A stretch of 64,000 bases of DNA from Devosia sp. LC5 (GTDB taxonomy: Bacteria > Pseudomonadota > Alphaproteobacteria > Rhizobiales > Devosiaceae), in contig NZ_JNNO01000011.1 in the NCBI RefSeq assembly GCF_000735585.1, forward strand, positions 27,361 through 91,360, in the 5' to 3' direction. A program made the position numbers and the translations under genes. Positions 37,984 to 47,344 of the stretch are shown here, piece by piece. Position 1 is the stretch's first letter. Each line of letters begins with the position of its first letter. The notes under the pieces were generated by a model that worked only from the letters and a program-made list of their open reading frames with translations, was not told where the DNA came from and ran no database searches.

Positions 37984-39233
37984 TGAGCGGCGTGGTGGCT
38001 CATGTCGGTGTGGGCGTGTTCGGTGCCAACGCCGAACAGGCGCCCATTCTCGGCGATCAGGATGAAGATCAGTGACAATACGCCCATGACGAAATAGCCC
38101 GCGGCAACAGGAACGACCGTGCCGTTGAACTGCTGGCCGATAAAACCGCCGATCAGCGCGCCGCCGACGGTCTGGATGAAGCCGAAGACGGAGGAGGCGG
38201 TGCCGGCGACGGAGCCTAGCGGCTCCATGGACAGCGAATTCATGTTCGACGCGGCCCAGCCGAAGCAGAACATGACGATCGCCAGGATCAGCAGGAACAG
38301 CCAGATGGGCAGGAAGCCGACCCAGGCCAGCACCAGCCAGACGCCGCTCATGCCGGTGAACACCAGCATGGCCCCATGCGATAGCCGCCGCATTCCGACC
38401 CGCGCGACGATGCGTGAATTGGTGAAGGATGACACGGCCATCAATGCGGCAACGGCGGCGAATGCGACCGGGAAATAGACCCCAAGGCCGTAGATATCGA
38501 CATAGATCTGCTGGGACGAGCTGATGAAGCCGAACAGGGCGCCGAAGGTGAAAGTGCCGGCCAGGCCATAGCTGAAGGCGACGCGGTTGGTGACTACGAT
38601 GCGGAAACCATCGAGAATGGCGCTGAGCGTCAACTCGCGGCGGTTGGCCAAGGCCAATGTCTCGGGCAGGCGGATAAAGGCCCAAAGTCCGAATACGGCA
38701 GCAAGGCCGCCCATGAACAGGAAGATAGTGTGCCATGGCCCGGTCAGCAGCAGCACCTGGCCGATGCCGGGCGCGATGATCGGAATGGCCATGAACACCA
38801 TGAAGGTCAGCGACATGACCTCGGCCATGGCGCGGCCCGAATACATGTCGCGCACGATGGAGGTGGCGATCACACGTGTACCGGCGGCGCCCATGCCCTG
38901 CAAAAAGCGCAAGGCCAGCAGGATGCCGAAGGTCGGCGAAAACACGGCCGCAACTGCCGCGACAATGTAGACGACGATGCCGATGAGCAGGGGCGCACGG
39001 CGGCCGAAACGGTCGGATAGCGGGCCGAAGGCGAGCTGGGCGAGGCCGAAACCCATCATATAGGCGGAGATGACATATTGGCGCTCGTTCTCGCTGCTGA
39101 TGCCCAAGGCCTCGCCCATATAGGGCAGGGCGGGCAGCATGACGTCGATAGCGAGGGCGTTCAGCGCCATGAGCGCGGCCATCAGGGCAATGAATTCTGG
39201 ACGGGATAAAACCCGCGAAAAATGATCAGACAT
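37980..39233 (-). CDS. Bcr/CflA-type multidrug MFS transporter with His-rich tail
   Basis: A 417-residue DHA1 major facilitator with 12 hydrophobic segments. Motif A is [14 protein letters not shown], and the N-terminus [20 protein letters not shown] is typical of Bcr/CflA drug exporters. The C-terminus ends in a His-containing tail ([12 protein letters not shown]) that could bind metal ions. It is convergent with clpP. The substrate is unknown. Confidence 0.88.
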   Translation of the reverse strand: MSDHFSRVLSRPEFIALMAALMALNALAIDVMLPALPYMGEALGISSENERQYVISAYMMGFGLAQLAFGPLSDRFGRRAPLLIGIVVYIVAAVAAVFSPTFGILLALRFLQGMGAAGTRVIATSIVRDMYSGRAMAEVMSLTFMVFMAIPIIAPGIGQVLLLTGPWHTIFLFMGGLAAVFGLWAFIRLPETLALANRRELTLSAILDGFRIVVTNRVAFSYGLAGTFTFGALFGFISSSQQIYVDIYGLGVYFPVAFAAVAALMAVSSFTNSRIVARVGMRRLSHGAMLVFTGMSGVWLVLAWVGFLPIWLFLLILAIVMFCFGWAASNMNSLSMEPLGSVAGTASSVFGFIQTVGGALIGGFIGQQFNGTVVPVAAGYFVMGVLSLIFILIAENGRLFGVGTEHAHTDMSHHAAH

Positions 39234-39338
39234 GAATGAAACTCAGGCAGGCCACGGCAAAACGCGCGGCGGGAAGACAAGGCGAACCATGAACCTCATG
39301 GTCCGCTTTGGCAAGGCGTCAATCGGCAAATGACGATA

Positions 39339-40556
39339 TCAAGCCGGTTTCAGGGCGAAAGCCGGCGCGGTGCGGTCGTTGATCGGCAGGTGCAATGCCG
39401 CCGAGGCAAGGCCGAGCAGGATGCCCAGATACCAGACCAGGTCGTAGTGTCCGGTCAGATCGAAAGCTACGCCGCCCAGCCACACGCCCATGAACGAGCC
39501 GAGCTGGTGGCTGAAGAAGGCGACGCCATAGAGCATGCCCATATAGCGGGGGCCAAAGAACACCGAGACGAGGCCCGCGGTTGGGGGCACGGTCGAGAGC
39601 CAGAGCAGGCCCATGGCGGCCGCGAAGGCATAGGCCGTGATCTCGGTGACCGGGAACAGCATGAACAGGCCAATGGCGATCGCGCGCAGGAAGTAAATGC
39701 TGGCGAGCAGGATCTGCTTGGGCACGCGGCCGCCCAGATAGCCGGCCGACAGGCTGCCGACGACGTTGAACAGGCCGATCACCGCAATGGTCCAGCTGCC
39801 GACTTCGGGCGAGAGGCCGCATTGCACCAGATAGGCGGGCATATGGACATTGATGAAGGCGAGGTGGAAGCCGCAAACGAAGAAGCCGATCACCAGCAGC
39901 CGGTAGGAGCCATGGCCCCAGGCGCGGGACAAAGCCTGCATGAATGGCATTTCCACCTGGCCCGCGGTGCGCTCGCTACGGCCGCGCAGGGCATAGGACA
40001 GTGGAATAACCAGCAACAGCATGGCGCCGAGATAGATCAGCGCGGTCTGCCAGCCAAAGGCATTGATGAAGCCCTGGCTGATCGGGGCAAAAGCGAACTG
40101 CCCGAACGAGGAGGCGGCGGTGGCGACGCCAAAAATCAGGCTGCGCTTTTCGGCGGGGACGGCGCGGCCGAAGGCGGCCATGACCACGCTGAACGAGCAG
40201 ACCGCAATGCCGACGCCGGTGATGACGCCACCGGTCAGGGTCATGATGGCGGCATTGGGCGAAAAGGCCATGAGCACGACGCCCAAGGCATAGAGGGCAG
40301 CGCCCGCGGCCACGGTGCGGGCGGTGCCGACCCGGTCGGCAAAGGCGCCGGCGAAGGGCTGCGCAATACCCCAGGCCAGGTTCTGGATGGCCATGGCCAT
40401 GCCCCAACCCTCGCGGCTGAGACCCAGATCGCTGGTCATCGGCAGGGTGAAAAGGCCGAAACTGGTTCGTATACCATTGCCGATCGCTGCGATGATGCAG
40501 CCGGCAATGATGATGGCGAGCAGGGGAACGGCGGGGCGCAGGGCCGATGAGGTCAT
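39339..40556 (-). CDS. MFS transporter, oxalate/monocarboxylate-like
   Basis: A 405-residue major facilitator from ATG 40556, with 12 predicted helices. The opening (GNGIRTSFGLFTLPMTSDLG) and FGPRYMGMLYGVAFFSHQLG resemble the OxlT/monocarboxylate porter group of MFS proteins. An upstream in-frame start at 40610 would add 18 polar residues. It is divergent from the Dabb-domain gene and separated from the Bcr-type gene by 105 nt, so the two may be co-transcribed. Confidence 0.85.
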   Translation of the reverse strand: MTSSALRPAVPLLAIIIAGCIIAAIGNGIRTSFGLFTLPMTSDLGLSREGWGMAMAIQNLAWGIAQPFAGAFADRVGTARTVAAGAALYALGVVLMAFSPNAAIMTLTGGVITGVGIAVCSFSVVMAAFGRAVPAEKRSLIFGVATAASSFGQFAFAPISQGFINAFGWQTALIYLGAMLLLVIPLSYALRGRSERTAGQVEMPFMQALSRAWGHGSYRLLVIGFFVCGFHLAFINVHMPAYLVQCGLSPEVGSWTIAVIGLFNVVGSLSAGYLGGRVPKQILLASIYFLRAIAIGLFMLFPVTEITAYAFAAAMGLLWLSTVPPTAGLVSVFFGPRYMGMLYGVAFFSHQLGSFMGVWLGGVAFDLTGHYDLVWYLGILLGLASAALHLPINDRTAPAFALKPA

Positions 40557-40705
40557 GGCAGGACATCCGGATATGGATGTTCTATCTACGCCCGCGACAT
40601 CATCACGCAAAGCAATATTGATAAATGGGATCTATCAAGACTGGTGATGGTTGACCATTGCGTCAATCGCATCGACAAGTCGCGCCACTATTGTGGAGTC
40701 TGAGC

Positions 40706-41014
40706 GTGATCCGCCATATCGTCTTTTTCACCGCCAAGTCGGATGACAGTCTCCACGCGATTTGTGAGGGGCTGAACCTGCTTGGGACCATTCCGCACAG
40801 CACCCATTTCGAGGTGTCGCGGAACAGCAAGGTGGACAAGATTTCCAACGAGGTCGACGTGGTGGTCTATGCCGAGTTCGCCGACGCTGCGGCGCTGGCG
40901 GCCTATAAGGCTCATCCGACCTATGCTGAGGCGACTCGGCGCGTGCGGCCGCTGCGGGAATTGCGGCTTTCGGCCGATTTTGAGGCCACCAGGCCAACCG
41001 CCCCTTCCTGCTAG
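40706..41014 (+). CDS. Dabb-domain (stress-responsive A/B barrel) protein
   Basis: A 102-residue ferredoxin-like barrel protein. IRHIVFFTAKS at the N-terminus, DVVVYAEFADAAALAAYKAH and the C-terminal LRELRLSADF are the Dabb pattern. GTG 40706 is chosen because GGAG stands 7 nt upstream and the domain begins right there. Dabb proteins are small, dimeric and of varied or unknown function. A GC-rich hairpin near 41049-41075 and a terminator follow. Confidence 0.85.
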   Translation: MIRHIVFFTAKSDDSLHAICEGLNLLGTIPHSTHFEVSRNSKVDKISNEVDVVVYAEFADAAALAAYKAHPTYAEATRRVRPLRELRLSADFEATRPTAPSC

Positions 41015-41095
41015 CGATCGCATACACCAGGCATGGCGCTCCATCGTCCCCTCGCTCCTCAGCGGCGAGGGGAGCGGGGGTCTCCTGCCTAATAG

Positions 41096-41125
41096 AAAAC
41101 GCCGGCCTCTGGGGACCGGCGTTTT
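41096..41125. terminator. Bidirectional terminator between Dabb gene and grxD
   Basis: AAAACGCCGG and CCGGCGTTTT form a perfect 10-bp inverted repeat with a 10-nt loop. A/T runs on both ends make it usable in either direction, for the Dabb gene and for the convergent grxD operon. Confidence 0.85.
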
Positions 41126-41143
41126 GGTAACTGATCGTCAGAC

Positions 41144-41479
41144 TTAGGCCGAGAGCTTGACCGGGATGCCGGCGCTTTCGAGATGGGTCTGGAGTTCACC
41201 GGCCTGAAACATTTCGCGGACGATATCGGCGCCGCCGACGAATTCGCCCTTCACATAGAGCTGGGGAATGGTCGGCCAATTGGTATAGGCCTTGATGCCG
41301 TCGCGCAGTTCGGCGCTTTCCAGCACATTGGCGCTGCCATACTCAACGCCGAGATAGTTCAGGATCTGGACGACCTGGCCCGAGAAGCCGCATTGCGGAA
41401 AGTCCGGCGAGCCCTTCATGAACAGGAAGATGTCGTTATTCTTCACCTTGTCGTCGATGAATGCGTTGATGTCGGTCAT
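41144..41479 (-). CDS. grxD: Monothiol glutaredoxin Grx4 (CGFS type)
   Basis: A 111-residue monothiol glutaredoxin that carries a 2Fe-2S cluster and works with BolA in iron handling and Fe-S delivery. The active site CGFS is in PDFPQCGFSGQVVQ, with the family motifs WPTIPQLYVKGEFVGGADI. The bolA gene lies 1.4 kb upstream on the same strand, with a DUF6665 gene, a HAD gene and two tiny genes between them. This suggests a single extended operon. Confidence 0.95.
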   Translation of the reverse strand: MTDINAFIDDKVKNNDIFLFMKGSPDFPQCGFSGQVVQILNYLGVEYGSANVLESAELRDGIKAYTNWPTIPQLYVKGEFVGGADIVREMFQAGELQTHLESAGIPVKLSA

Positions 41480-41539
41480 GATTGTTTCTCGTACGGAAGC
41501 CGCTGGCGCGGACTAGAAAATCTTGCTGCTGCCCCGGAC

Positions 41540-41653
41540 CTATTCGCCAGGGTGAGGGTGATGTTTGCCAACCTGGCTGTGGGCATACCACGCATAGGCC
41601 GCGAGGGCCCCAAATACGATGGCTGGCCATATGAAGAAGGCGTAGAGCTCCAT
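41540..41653 (-). CDS. 37-residue single-pass membrane protein
   Basis: A short frame encoding MELYAFFIWPAIVFGALAAY followed by a polar His-rich tail (HSQVGKHHPHPGE). One hydrophobic helix spans about residues 5-22. GGAG lies 9 nt before the ATG, inside the end of the previous gene, and only 5 nt separate the genes. The codons are GC-ending like those of real genes here. I do not recognise the family. Position in the BolA-Grx4 run is the only clue to function. Confidence 0.55.
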   Translation of the reverse strand: MELYAFFIWPAIVFGALAAYAWYAHSQVGKHHPHPGE

Positions 41654-41658
41654 TTGCT

Positions 41659-41889
41659 TTACTCCAATCTGCCAAGCAGTCTGACTGCGAACAGATGTAT
41701 CACGAAACCCACAATACACCAAAATCCGCAGGCGGTGGACACGATCATGAAATTGGCCGAGGCCAGGTTGATCGCTCCAATAGATAGGCCTATCGCCGGG
41801 GTAATAACAGAGGCGACAACGCTCGAAGATGCGATGGAGTTCAAAAAACTCGCCCGCAGCTTGGTTTGTTCGATCTCCGCGGGGCTCAC
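41659..41889 (-). CDS. 76-residue two-helix membrane protein
   Basis: From GTG 41889 the product has a short polar N-terminus (SPAEIEQTKLRASFLNS) and two hydrophobic segments (about 18-40 and 48-72), ending LFAVRLLGRLE. The GTG overlaps the HAD gene stop (GTGA), which strongly supports this start. Longer upstream readings run antisense-like through the HAD gene and lack domain content. The family is not recognised. Confidence 0.65.
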   Translation of the reverse strand: MSPAEIEQTKLRASFLNSIASSSVVASVITPAIGLSIGAINLASANFMIVSTACGFWCIVGFVIHLFAVRLLGRLE

Positions 41890-42524
41890 AATGCCGTGTC
41901 CATGCGCTGTGCCACCCAGGGGTGGCTGGTGAAATCGTCGATCGTGTTGAACAGCACCGCCTCCCAACCGGCAGCGCGGGCGCCGTCGATGACCTTGGGC
42001 GTGTCGTCAAAAAAGAGGGGCGGTTCGGACTGGGGGCCGATCTTGCTCATGGCGAAATTGAAAAAGGCAGGGTCCGGCTTACGAACGCCAACGCGGGCTG
42101 AATAGAACATATCGTCGAACAATTCATTGAGACCCAGATGGCTCCAAAGCCAGCTGGCGCGCAAATGCTCTTGATTGGTCGCGATATAGAGCCGGATGTC
42201 GGCTTTGCGCTTGAGCTGGCTTATGCCCTCAAGGAGCGGTTGGTTGAGTTCGCTGTCGTTGATCAGCCAATAATGGTGGAAGGCGACGGGCGAGCCCTTG
42301 TAGCCCAGCGAAGGCAGGCGGCGTTCGAGGGCGTCGATTACCGACATTTCGCCGGTTACCACCTTTTTGACGAAGATGTCGAAAATGAACTCGTCGACAA
42401 ACCGCCTGGGGTCCACGCCCATATCGGCCATCAGGTTCGTGTCCCAGCGGCGGGTCAGGTCGGGGCGGGCATGAAAGCCATGAACCAGCACGCCATCCAC
42501 GTCGAAGAAAACGGCGCGGGTCAT
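41886..42524 (-). CDS. HAD-superfamily hydrolase (class IA)
   Basis: A 212-residue haloacid-dehalogenase-like hydrolase. Motif I is FFDVDGVLVHG with both catalytic Asp residues, motif II is YIATNQEH, and motifs III/IV are GVRKPDPAFF and FFDDTPKVIDGARAAG. Such enzymes are usually phosphatases; the substrate is unknown. It is translationally coupled on both sides: ATGA overlap with the DUF6665 gene upstream and GTGA overlap with the small membrane gene downstream. Confidence 0.9.
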   Translation of the reverse strand: MTRAVFFDVDGVLVHGFHARPDLTRRWDTNLMADMGVDPRRFVDEFIFDIFVKKVVTGEMSVIDALERRLPSLGYKGSPVAFHHYWLINDSELNQPLLEGISQLKRKADIRLYIATNQEHLRASWLWSHLGLNELFDDMFYSARVGVRKPDPAFFNFAMSKIGPQSEPPLFFDDTPKVIDGARAAGWEAVLFNTIDDFTSHPWVAQRMDTAL

Positions 42525-42835
42525 CTGTTCCTGCTTGGGGAAGCGCCAAGGCCGGCAAGGACTTCGCGGGGGATGCTGAGGTCTTGAATCACGTCATTGT
42601 GGCGGCGGAAGCCGATCAATTCGCGATGCACGAAATATTCCCATACGGCCTGGCGTGCGCCGGCCAGGGCGGGTTCGGTGTGCGCCTCTGCAAGGGCCGC
42701 GAGGGTGGCGATCACCTTGCGCTCGGCGGCGCTGATCGAGGAGGCGCGTTCGGCGGCGATTTCATGTTCGAGCGCAGCCGTCCCGGCTTCGGGACGGACC
42801 ATGCGGATCAGCTCGAGCGAGTCGCGCAGCGACAC
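42521..42835 (-). CDS. DUF6665-like small protein
   Basis: A 104-residue helical protein beginning MSLRDSLELIRMVRPEAG from GTG 42835, 4 nt after the bolA stop. The blocks ALEHEIAAERASSISAAERK and AVWEYFVHRELIGFRRHNDV, then PREVLAGLG, fit the rhizobial DUF6665 family, whose function is not known. The frame stays open upstream inside bolA, but only the part from 42835 looks like a protein. It overlaps the HAD gene by 4 nt. Confidence 0.75.
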   Translation of the reverse strand: MSLRDSLELIRMVRPEAGTAALEHEIAAERASSISAAERKVIATLAALAEAHTEPALAGARQAVWEYFVHRELIGFRRHNDVIQDLSIPREVLAGLGASPSRNR

Positions 42836-42839
42836 CGTT

Positions 42840-43073
42840 CTATTCGGGGGCGCTGGTCTGCAGGGCCAGGGCGTGCAGGGCGCCGCCCATATCGCCTTGC
42901 AGGGCGGCATAGACCAGTTGGTGCTGTTGCACGCGGGATTTGCCCTTGAAGGCGGCGGAAATGACGGTCGCGGCATAATGGTCACCATCGCCGGCCAGGT
43001 CGCGAATATCGATGTCGGCGTCAGGCAACGCGGCCTTGATGCGGCGCTCGATCTCGTTGGCGTCCATGGGCAT
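42840..43073 (-). CDS. bolA: BolA-family protein
   Basis: A 77-residue BolA/IbaG-type protein with the family core ERRIKAALPDADIDIRDLAG, GDGDHYAATVISAAFKGKSR and VQQHQLVYAALQGDMGGALH. BolA binds a 2Fe-2S cluster jointly with monothiol glutaredoxins through a conserved His. It heads the minus-strand cluster that ends with grxD, which fits a shared Fe-S or iron-sensing job. The region upstream of its start holds an imperfect stem-loop of unknown role (about 43083-43125). Confidence 0.93.
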   Translation of the reverse strand: MPMDANEIERRIKAALPDADIDIRDLAGDGDHYAATVISAAFKGKSRVQQHQLVYAALQGDMGGALHALALQTSAPE

Positions 43074-43166
43074 TGCTCAACTCCTTGGTCAGTCCGGCGT
43101 CAGCGCCGACTCCACCAAGATATGGCACCGGACAGGGCGCTTCAATACGAGCGCTGCGCCAAGCCG

Positions 43167-43772
43167 CTATTGCGTGGGGGCAATCGGGGCGGTTTCAACG
43201 GATTTGGCTTCCGCGCCGACGCAGCAATCGGCGTCCGAGCGGGTCGAGAAATTGGCGATGATGAAATCGACCATGGGGCGGGCCTGGGCGGCGATCTCGG
43301 TGGCGAACAGGCAATCGAGGGTATAACCGCGGCCGGCATCGACGGCTTCGGTATGCACGATGGTGAGCGGGATGCCCATGGGCGAGTCGGTACTCTGGCC
43401 GTCGTAGAGCAGTGCGGGGCCGCTCTGATAGGGCGTGGTGGTTTTGGTGCCCAGGGTGAAGCCGGGAAAAGTCTTGGCCCAACTGGCGGTGACTTCGCCG
43501 TCATTGAGGCTGGAGAGCGCGCTTTGCGCCGTCCAGTCGGTATCCTGCACCGGCACGATAGTGATGTCGCATTGCAGCGGCACGCTGGGATGGGTGAGGT
43601 TCAGCGGCTCGGTGGCGCCGCCCGAGGGCACCATGACGTCCGGATAGATCACCGTATAGGGCTGATCCTGCAGAATCGAGCGCGTGACGTTGACGCTCTG
43701 GGCATAGGCGGCGGCCGGCAGCAGGCCCAAGGTCAAAGCCGCTAGACCACTGATCGCCGGTCGAAAATTCAT
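43167..43772 (-). CDS. Secreted hypothetical protein
   Basis: From ATG 43772 (GGAG 6 nt upstream) the 201-residue product has a signal peptide ending near LPAAAYAQS. The mature protein is beta-rich and Ser/Thr-rich, with five Cys (LQCDITIVP, LDCLFATE, ADCCVG) that could form disulphides in the periplasm. I recognise no family. It stands alone between bolA and purL on the same strand. Confidence 0.75.
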   Translation of the reverse strand: MNFRPAISGLAALTLGLLPAAAYAQSVNVTRSILQDQPYTVIYPDVMVPSGGATEPLNLTHPSVPLQCDITIVPVQDTDWTAQSALSSLNDGEVTASWAKTFPGFTLGTKTTTPYQSGPALLYDGQSTDSPMGIPLTIVHTEAVDAGRGYTLDCLFATEIAAQARPMVDFIIANFSTRSDADCCVGAEAKSVETAPIAPTQ

Positions 43773-43860
43773 GGTCGTCTCCGAAATGATAACGCCGCCC
43801 CGGAGTGTCAAAGCACTCCAAAGAGCGGCGATCATAAGGCAGGCAGATTAATTGATAGCC

Positions 43861-46086
43861 TTACCCGTTCATGTAGCTGGGGAACCAGCCTTCATGCGCC
43901 GCGGCCAGGTCGCGGACGGCGACCGGGCGGGCAGCGCCCAGAACCAGATCGGTGCCGCCGGTGGTGCCGATCCAGGGCGCGTGGATGCCCAGGGATTTGG
44001 CCTCGGCCCAGAGGGCGGCGATCTCGTCGCCCTGCGGGTCGAGATTGACCGTCAGCAGGTAGCGGCCCTGGTCTTCGCCGAAATATTGCAGGATCGGGCT
44101 CTGGTCGGTGAGATCGACAATATTGGCGCCGATGCCCGAGGCGATGGCCATTTCGGCCAGGCCCACGGCAAGGCCGCCATCGGACAGGTCGTGGCAGGCG
44201 GTGGCGGTGCCCGAGCGGATCAGTTTGCGGACGAAGTCGCCCGTGCGCTTTTCGTGGGCGAGATCGACAGTCGGCGCCGTGCCATCGCGGCGGCCGAACA
44301 GGTCGCGCAGATAGATCGATTGGCCCAGATGGGTGCCACGCGCGGCGGGCGAGCCGACCAGCAGGATGACCTGATTTTCGGCTGCAAAGCCGATACGGGC
44401 CATCTTGTTCCAGTCGGGCAGCAGGCCAACGCCGCCAATGGTGGGCGTCGGCAGGATGCCGCGGCCATTGGTTTCGTTGTAGAGGCTGACATTGCCCGAA
44501 ACGATGGGGAATTCGAGCACGCGGCAGGCTTCGCCAATGCCCTTCACGGCACCAACGAGCTGGCCCATGATTTCGGGGCGCTCGGGATTGCCGAAATTGA
44601 GGTTGTCGGTGGCGGCGAGAGGCTCGGCACCAGTCGCAGTCAGATTGCGCCAGGCCTCGGCCACGGCCTGCTTGCCGCCCTCATAGGGGTCGGCTTCGCA
44701 ATAGCGCGGGGTAACGTCGGAGGTGAAGGCCAGGGCCTTGGTGTCGTGGCCTTCGACGCGGATGACGCCGGCATCGCCGCCGGGGCGCTGCAGGGAATTG
44801 CCCAGGATCAGCGTGTCATATTGCTCATAGACCCAGCGGCGCGAGGCGATCTGGTGGCTGCCCATCAGCTTGAGCAGGGCATCGGCCACCTCCATCTGAG
44901 GGATGTCGGTCGCGGCGAGCGCGGCCGGCCTTTGCGGCTCGGTCCAGGGGCGATCGTATTCGGGCGCTTCGTCGCCGAGGTCCTTGATCGGCAGATTGGC
45001 GACTTCATCGCCCTGCCAAAGCACGCGGAAGCGCAGATCGTCGGTGGTCTTGCCGACAGTGGCGAAGTCGAGCTCCCACTTTTCGAAAACCGCGCGAGCC
45101 TCGGCTTCCTTTTCGGGATGCAGCACCATGAGCATGCGCTCCTGGCTTTCGCTGAGCATCATTTCATAGGCCGTCATATGGGTTTCGCGCACCGGCACCT
45201 TGTCGAGGTCCAGCTCGATCCCAAGGTCGCCCTTAGCGCCCATTTCGACGGCCGAGCAGGTCAGTCCCGCAGCGCCCATGTCCTGAATGGCGATGACCGC
45301 GCCGGTGGCCATCAGCTCAAGGCAGGCCTCGAGCAGGCGCTTTTCGGTGAAGGGGTCGCCGACCTGCACGGTGGGACGTTTTTCATCGATATCGTCGCCG
45401 AATTCGGCCGAGGCCATGGTGGCGCCGCCCACGCCATCGCGGCCGGTCTTGGCGCCGAGATAGACGACGGGCAGGCCAACGCCTTCAGCCTTGGAATAGA
45501 AAATCTTGTCGGTATCGGCCAGGCCCGCCGCGAAGGCGTTGACCAGGATATTGCCATTGTAGCGCTCGTCGAATTCGACTTCGCCGCCCACCGTTGGCAC
45601 GCCAAAGGCATTGCCATAGCCGCCAATGCCGGCAACGACGCCAGAGACCAGATGACGGGTCTTTTCATGACCGGGCGCGCCGAAGCGCAGGGCGTTCATG
45701 GCCGCGACGGGGCGGGCGCCCATGGTGAAGACGTCGCGCAGGATGCCGCCCATGCCGGTGCCGGCGCCCTGATAGGGCTCGATGAAGCTGGGATGGTTGT
45801 GGCTTTCCATCTTGAAGACCACGGCCTGCCCGTCGCCGATATCGACCACGCCGGCATTCTCGCCCGGCCCCTGGATGACGCGAGGCCCGGTGGTGGGCAG
45901 GGTCTTGAGCCATTTCTTGGAGGATTTATACGAGCAATGCTCGTTCCACATCGCCGAGAAAATGCCCAATTCCGTATAGGTCGGTGTACGACCGATCAGC
46001 GCGACAATCTTGTCGTACTCATCGGGCTTGAGGCCGTGATCGGCGACCAGCTGGGGGGTAATGACGATGTCGTTGGGAAGGGTCAT
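43861..46086 (-). CDS. purL: Phosphoribosylformylglycinamidine synthase, large subunit PurL
   Basis: PurL, with PurQ and PurS, converts FGAR to FGAM in purine synthesis using ATP and glutamine-derived ammonia. The 741-residue length is the small-PurL form. Visible motifs are [17 protein letters not shown], the catalytic [16 protein letters not shown] and [23 protein letters not shown] 46086 is chosen because it overlaps the DJ-1 gene stop (TGATG) and begins the family N-terminus. purQ and purS lie upstream on the same strand, each separated by unrelated genes. Confidence 0.96.
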   Translation of the reverse strand: MTLPNDIVITPQLVADHGLKPDEYDKIVALIGRTPTYTELGIFSAMWNEHCSYKSSKKWLKTLPTTGPRVIQGPGENAGVVDIGDGQAVVFKMESHNHPSFIEPYQGAGTGMGGILRDVFTMGARPVAAMNALRFGAPGHEKTRHLVSGVVAGIGGYGNAFGVPTVGGEVEFDERYNGNILVNAFAAGLADTDKIFYSKAEGVGLPVVYLGAKTGRDGVGGATMASAEFGDDIDEKRPTVQVGDPFTEKRLLEACLELMATGAVIAIQDMGAAGLTCSAVEMGAKGDLGIELDLDKVPVRETHMTAYEMMLSESQERMLMVLHPEKEAEARAVFEKWELDFATVGKTTDDLRFRVLWQGDEVANLPIKDLGDEAPEYDRPWTEPQRPAALAATDIPQMEVADALLKLMGSHQIASRRWVYEQYDTLILGNSLQRPGGDAGVIRVEGHDTKALAFTSDVTPRYCEADPYEGGKQAVAEAWRNLTATGAEPLAATDNLNFGNPERPEIMGQLVGAVKGIGEACRVLEFPIVSGNVSLYNETNGRGILPTPTIGGVGLLPDWNKMARIGFAAENQVILLVGSPAARGTHLGQSIYLRDLFGRRDGTAPTVDLAHEKRTGDFVRKLIRSGTATACHDLSDGGLAVGLAEMAIASGIGANIVDLTDQSPILQYFGEDQGRYLLTVNLDPQGDEIAALWAEAKSLGIHAPWIGTTGGTDLVLGAARPVAVRDLAAAHEGWFPSYMNG

Positions 46087-46694
46087 CAGGCAGCGTTTCC
46101 GTAGGGAGGCTCTGGAAAATATTCCATTTGGCGTTGGGTGGCACGGGCGACGTCTTCGCCGAACAAATGTCCGACCAGCCACAAGGACATATCGATACCG
46201 GCCGAGATGCCGGCGCTGGTCACCACATTGCCGTCATGCACAAAGCGCTGGTTTTCCAGCAATATGGCCTTTGGTGCGGCGGTGCGGACGAAATCGAAGG
46301 CACCCCAATGGGTCGTTGCGCGTTTGCCATCGAGGAAGCCGGCCTTGCCGATCAGCGCGGCGCCAGTGCAGACCGATGTCTGCCAGGTCGCTGCCGCCAC
46401 ATAGGGCCGGAGGCGTTCGATGAAGGCTGAGTCGGACACCAGGGGGCGCGTGCCGCGGCCACCGGGGACAATGACAATGTCGGCGTGTGGGGCGTCGTCG
46501 AAAGTGTGATCGGCGGTGACCCGGAGGCCCTCGGCGCAGCGAATGTTGTTCTGTGGCCAGGCTATAGTGAAGGTATCGGCGGGCGCGCCCATCCTGCCGG
46601 CCATCCGGAACACTTCCCAAGGGCCGATGAAGTCGAGTTCTTCGACGCCCTCGAAGATGATGATGGCGACGCTGCTGCGTTGGGTGTCACTCAT
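46086..46694 (-). CDS. DJ-1/PfpI-family protein, isonitrile-hydratase-like
   Basis: A 202-residue glutamine-amidotransferase-fold protein with [27 protein letters not shown] and the nucleophile elbow [13 protein letters not shown] (Cys near residue 110). The subgroup resembles isonitrile hydratase, though stress-related roles are equally possible. It sits between a Pr6Pr gene and purL with overlaps at both ends (ATGAGTGA-type upstream, TGATG downstream), so it is translated with purL. Confidence 0.87.
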   Translation of the reverse strand: MSDTQRSSVAIIIFEGVEELDFIGPWEVFRMAGRMGAPADTFTIAWPQNNIRCAEGLRVTADHTFDDAPHADIVIVPGGRGTRPLVSDSAFIERLRPYVAAATWQTSVCTGAALIGKAGFLDGKRATTHWGAFDFVRTAAPKAILLENQRFVHDGNVVTSAGISAGIDMSLWLVGHLFGEDVARATQRQMEYFPEPPYGNAA

Positions 46695-47343
46695 AGCGCA
46701 GCGCCCCGTGGGCAATGAGTTTGTCGGCGGTGATGACCGCGATGCAGAGCAGAGCGAGGGCGGCGGCCATGAAGAAGGCGTTCAGGAGCACCTGGCCATA
46801 GCCGAGCTCGACCACGTTGAGCACGGGGTAGGGATATTGCTGCACCCAGACGCCGCGAGCCAGGATGTAGAGGAAATAGACCAGCGTTGGCAGCAGCATT
46901 GCTGGCAGGTGGTTCCAGCGCAATTGGCCATGCCGCTGGCTCACCAGCCACCACAGCAGGTAGAGCGTGGGGCACAGATAATGCAGGATATTGTCGGCCA
47001 TGAGAGCCGCACCATCGAGCGTATGGAGGTAGCGCAGCACGAAATAGACGTAGAGACCGACCAGCGCGATATTGGCTGCCATCAGGCCGCGGACCAGCGG
47101 CTGGCGGAATAGCTCGAGGCGTGGCGTGGGCAGGACTTCGGAGAGGTAGACCAGCACCAGCGCGATATTGGTCAGGATGGTGTAAAAGGCGAGGAAATGC
47201 CCGAGAAAGCCCGGGAAATCCCGGCCATTGGCGAGGGCGCCCTGCATCGAAAGCCAGAATTGCAGGATCAACCCGGCCGCGCCGAACAGCAGGCCCAGCC
47301 AGGTCAACAGCAATCGCGGATTGACTGGCGCCCGCAGGTTCAT
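46687..47343 (-). CDS. Pr6Pr-family six-helix membrane protein
   Basis: A 218-residue protein with six hydrophobic segments. FLAFYTILTNIALVLVYLSE, DNILHYLCPTLYLLWWLVSQ and GVWVQQYPYPVLNV are typical of the Pr6Pr/FAR-17a-like family, whose function is unknown in bacteria. ATG 47343 lies one base after the purQ stop. It continues into the DJ-1 gene with an 8-nt overlap, making purQ-Pr6Pr-DJ1-purL one continuous block. Confidence 0.85.
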   Translation of the reverse strand: MNLRAPVNPRLLLTWLGLLFGAAGLILQFWLSMQGALANGRDFPGFLGHFLAFYTILTNIALVLVYLSEVLPTPRLELFRQPLVRGLMAANIALVGLYVYFVLRYLHTLDGAALMADNILHYLCPTLYLLWWLVSQRHGQLRWNHLPAMLLPTLVYFLYILARGVWVQQYPYPVLNVVELGYGQVLLNAFFMAAALALLCIAVITADKLIAHGALRYE

Positions 47344-47344
47344 C

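Noticed and set aside
43852..46104. A 750-codon plus-strand open frame
   Set aside because: It is exactly antisense to purL. The translation has the His/Gly/Asp-rich composition of a GC-rich shadow frame and no domain, while purL is unmistakable.
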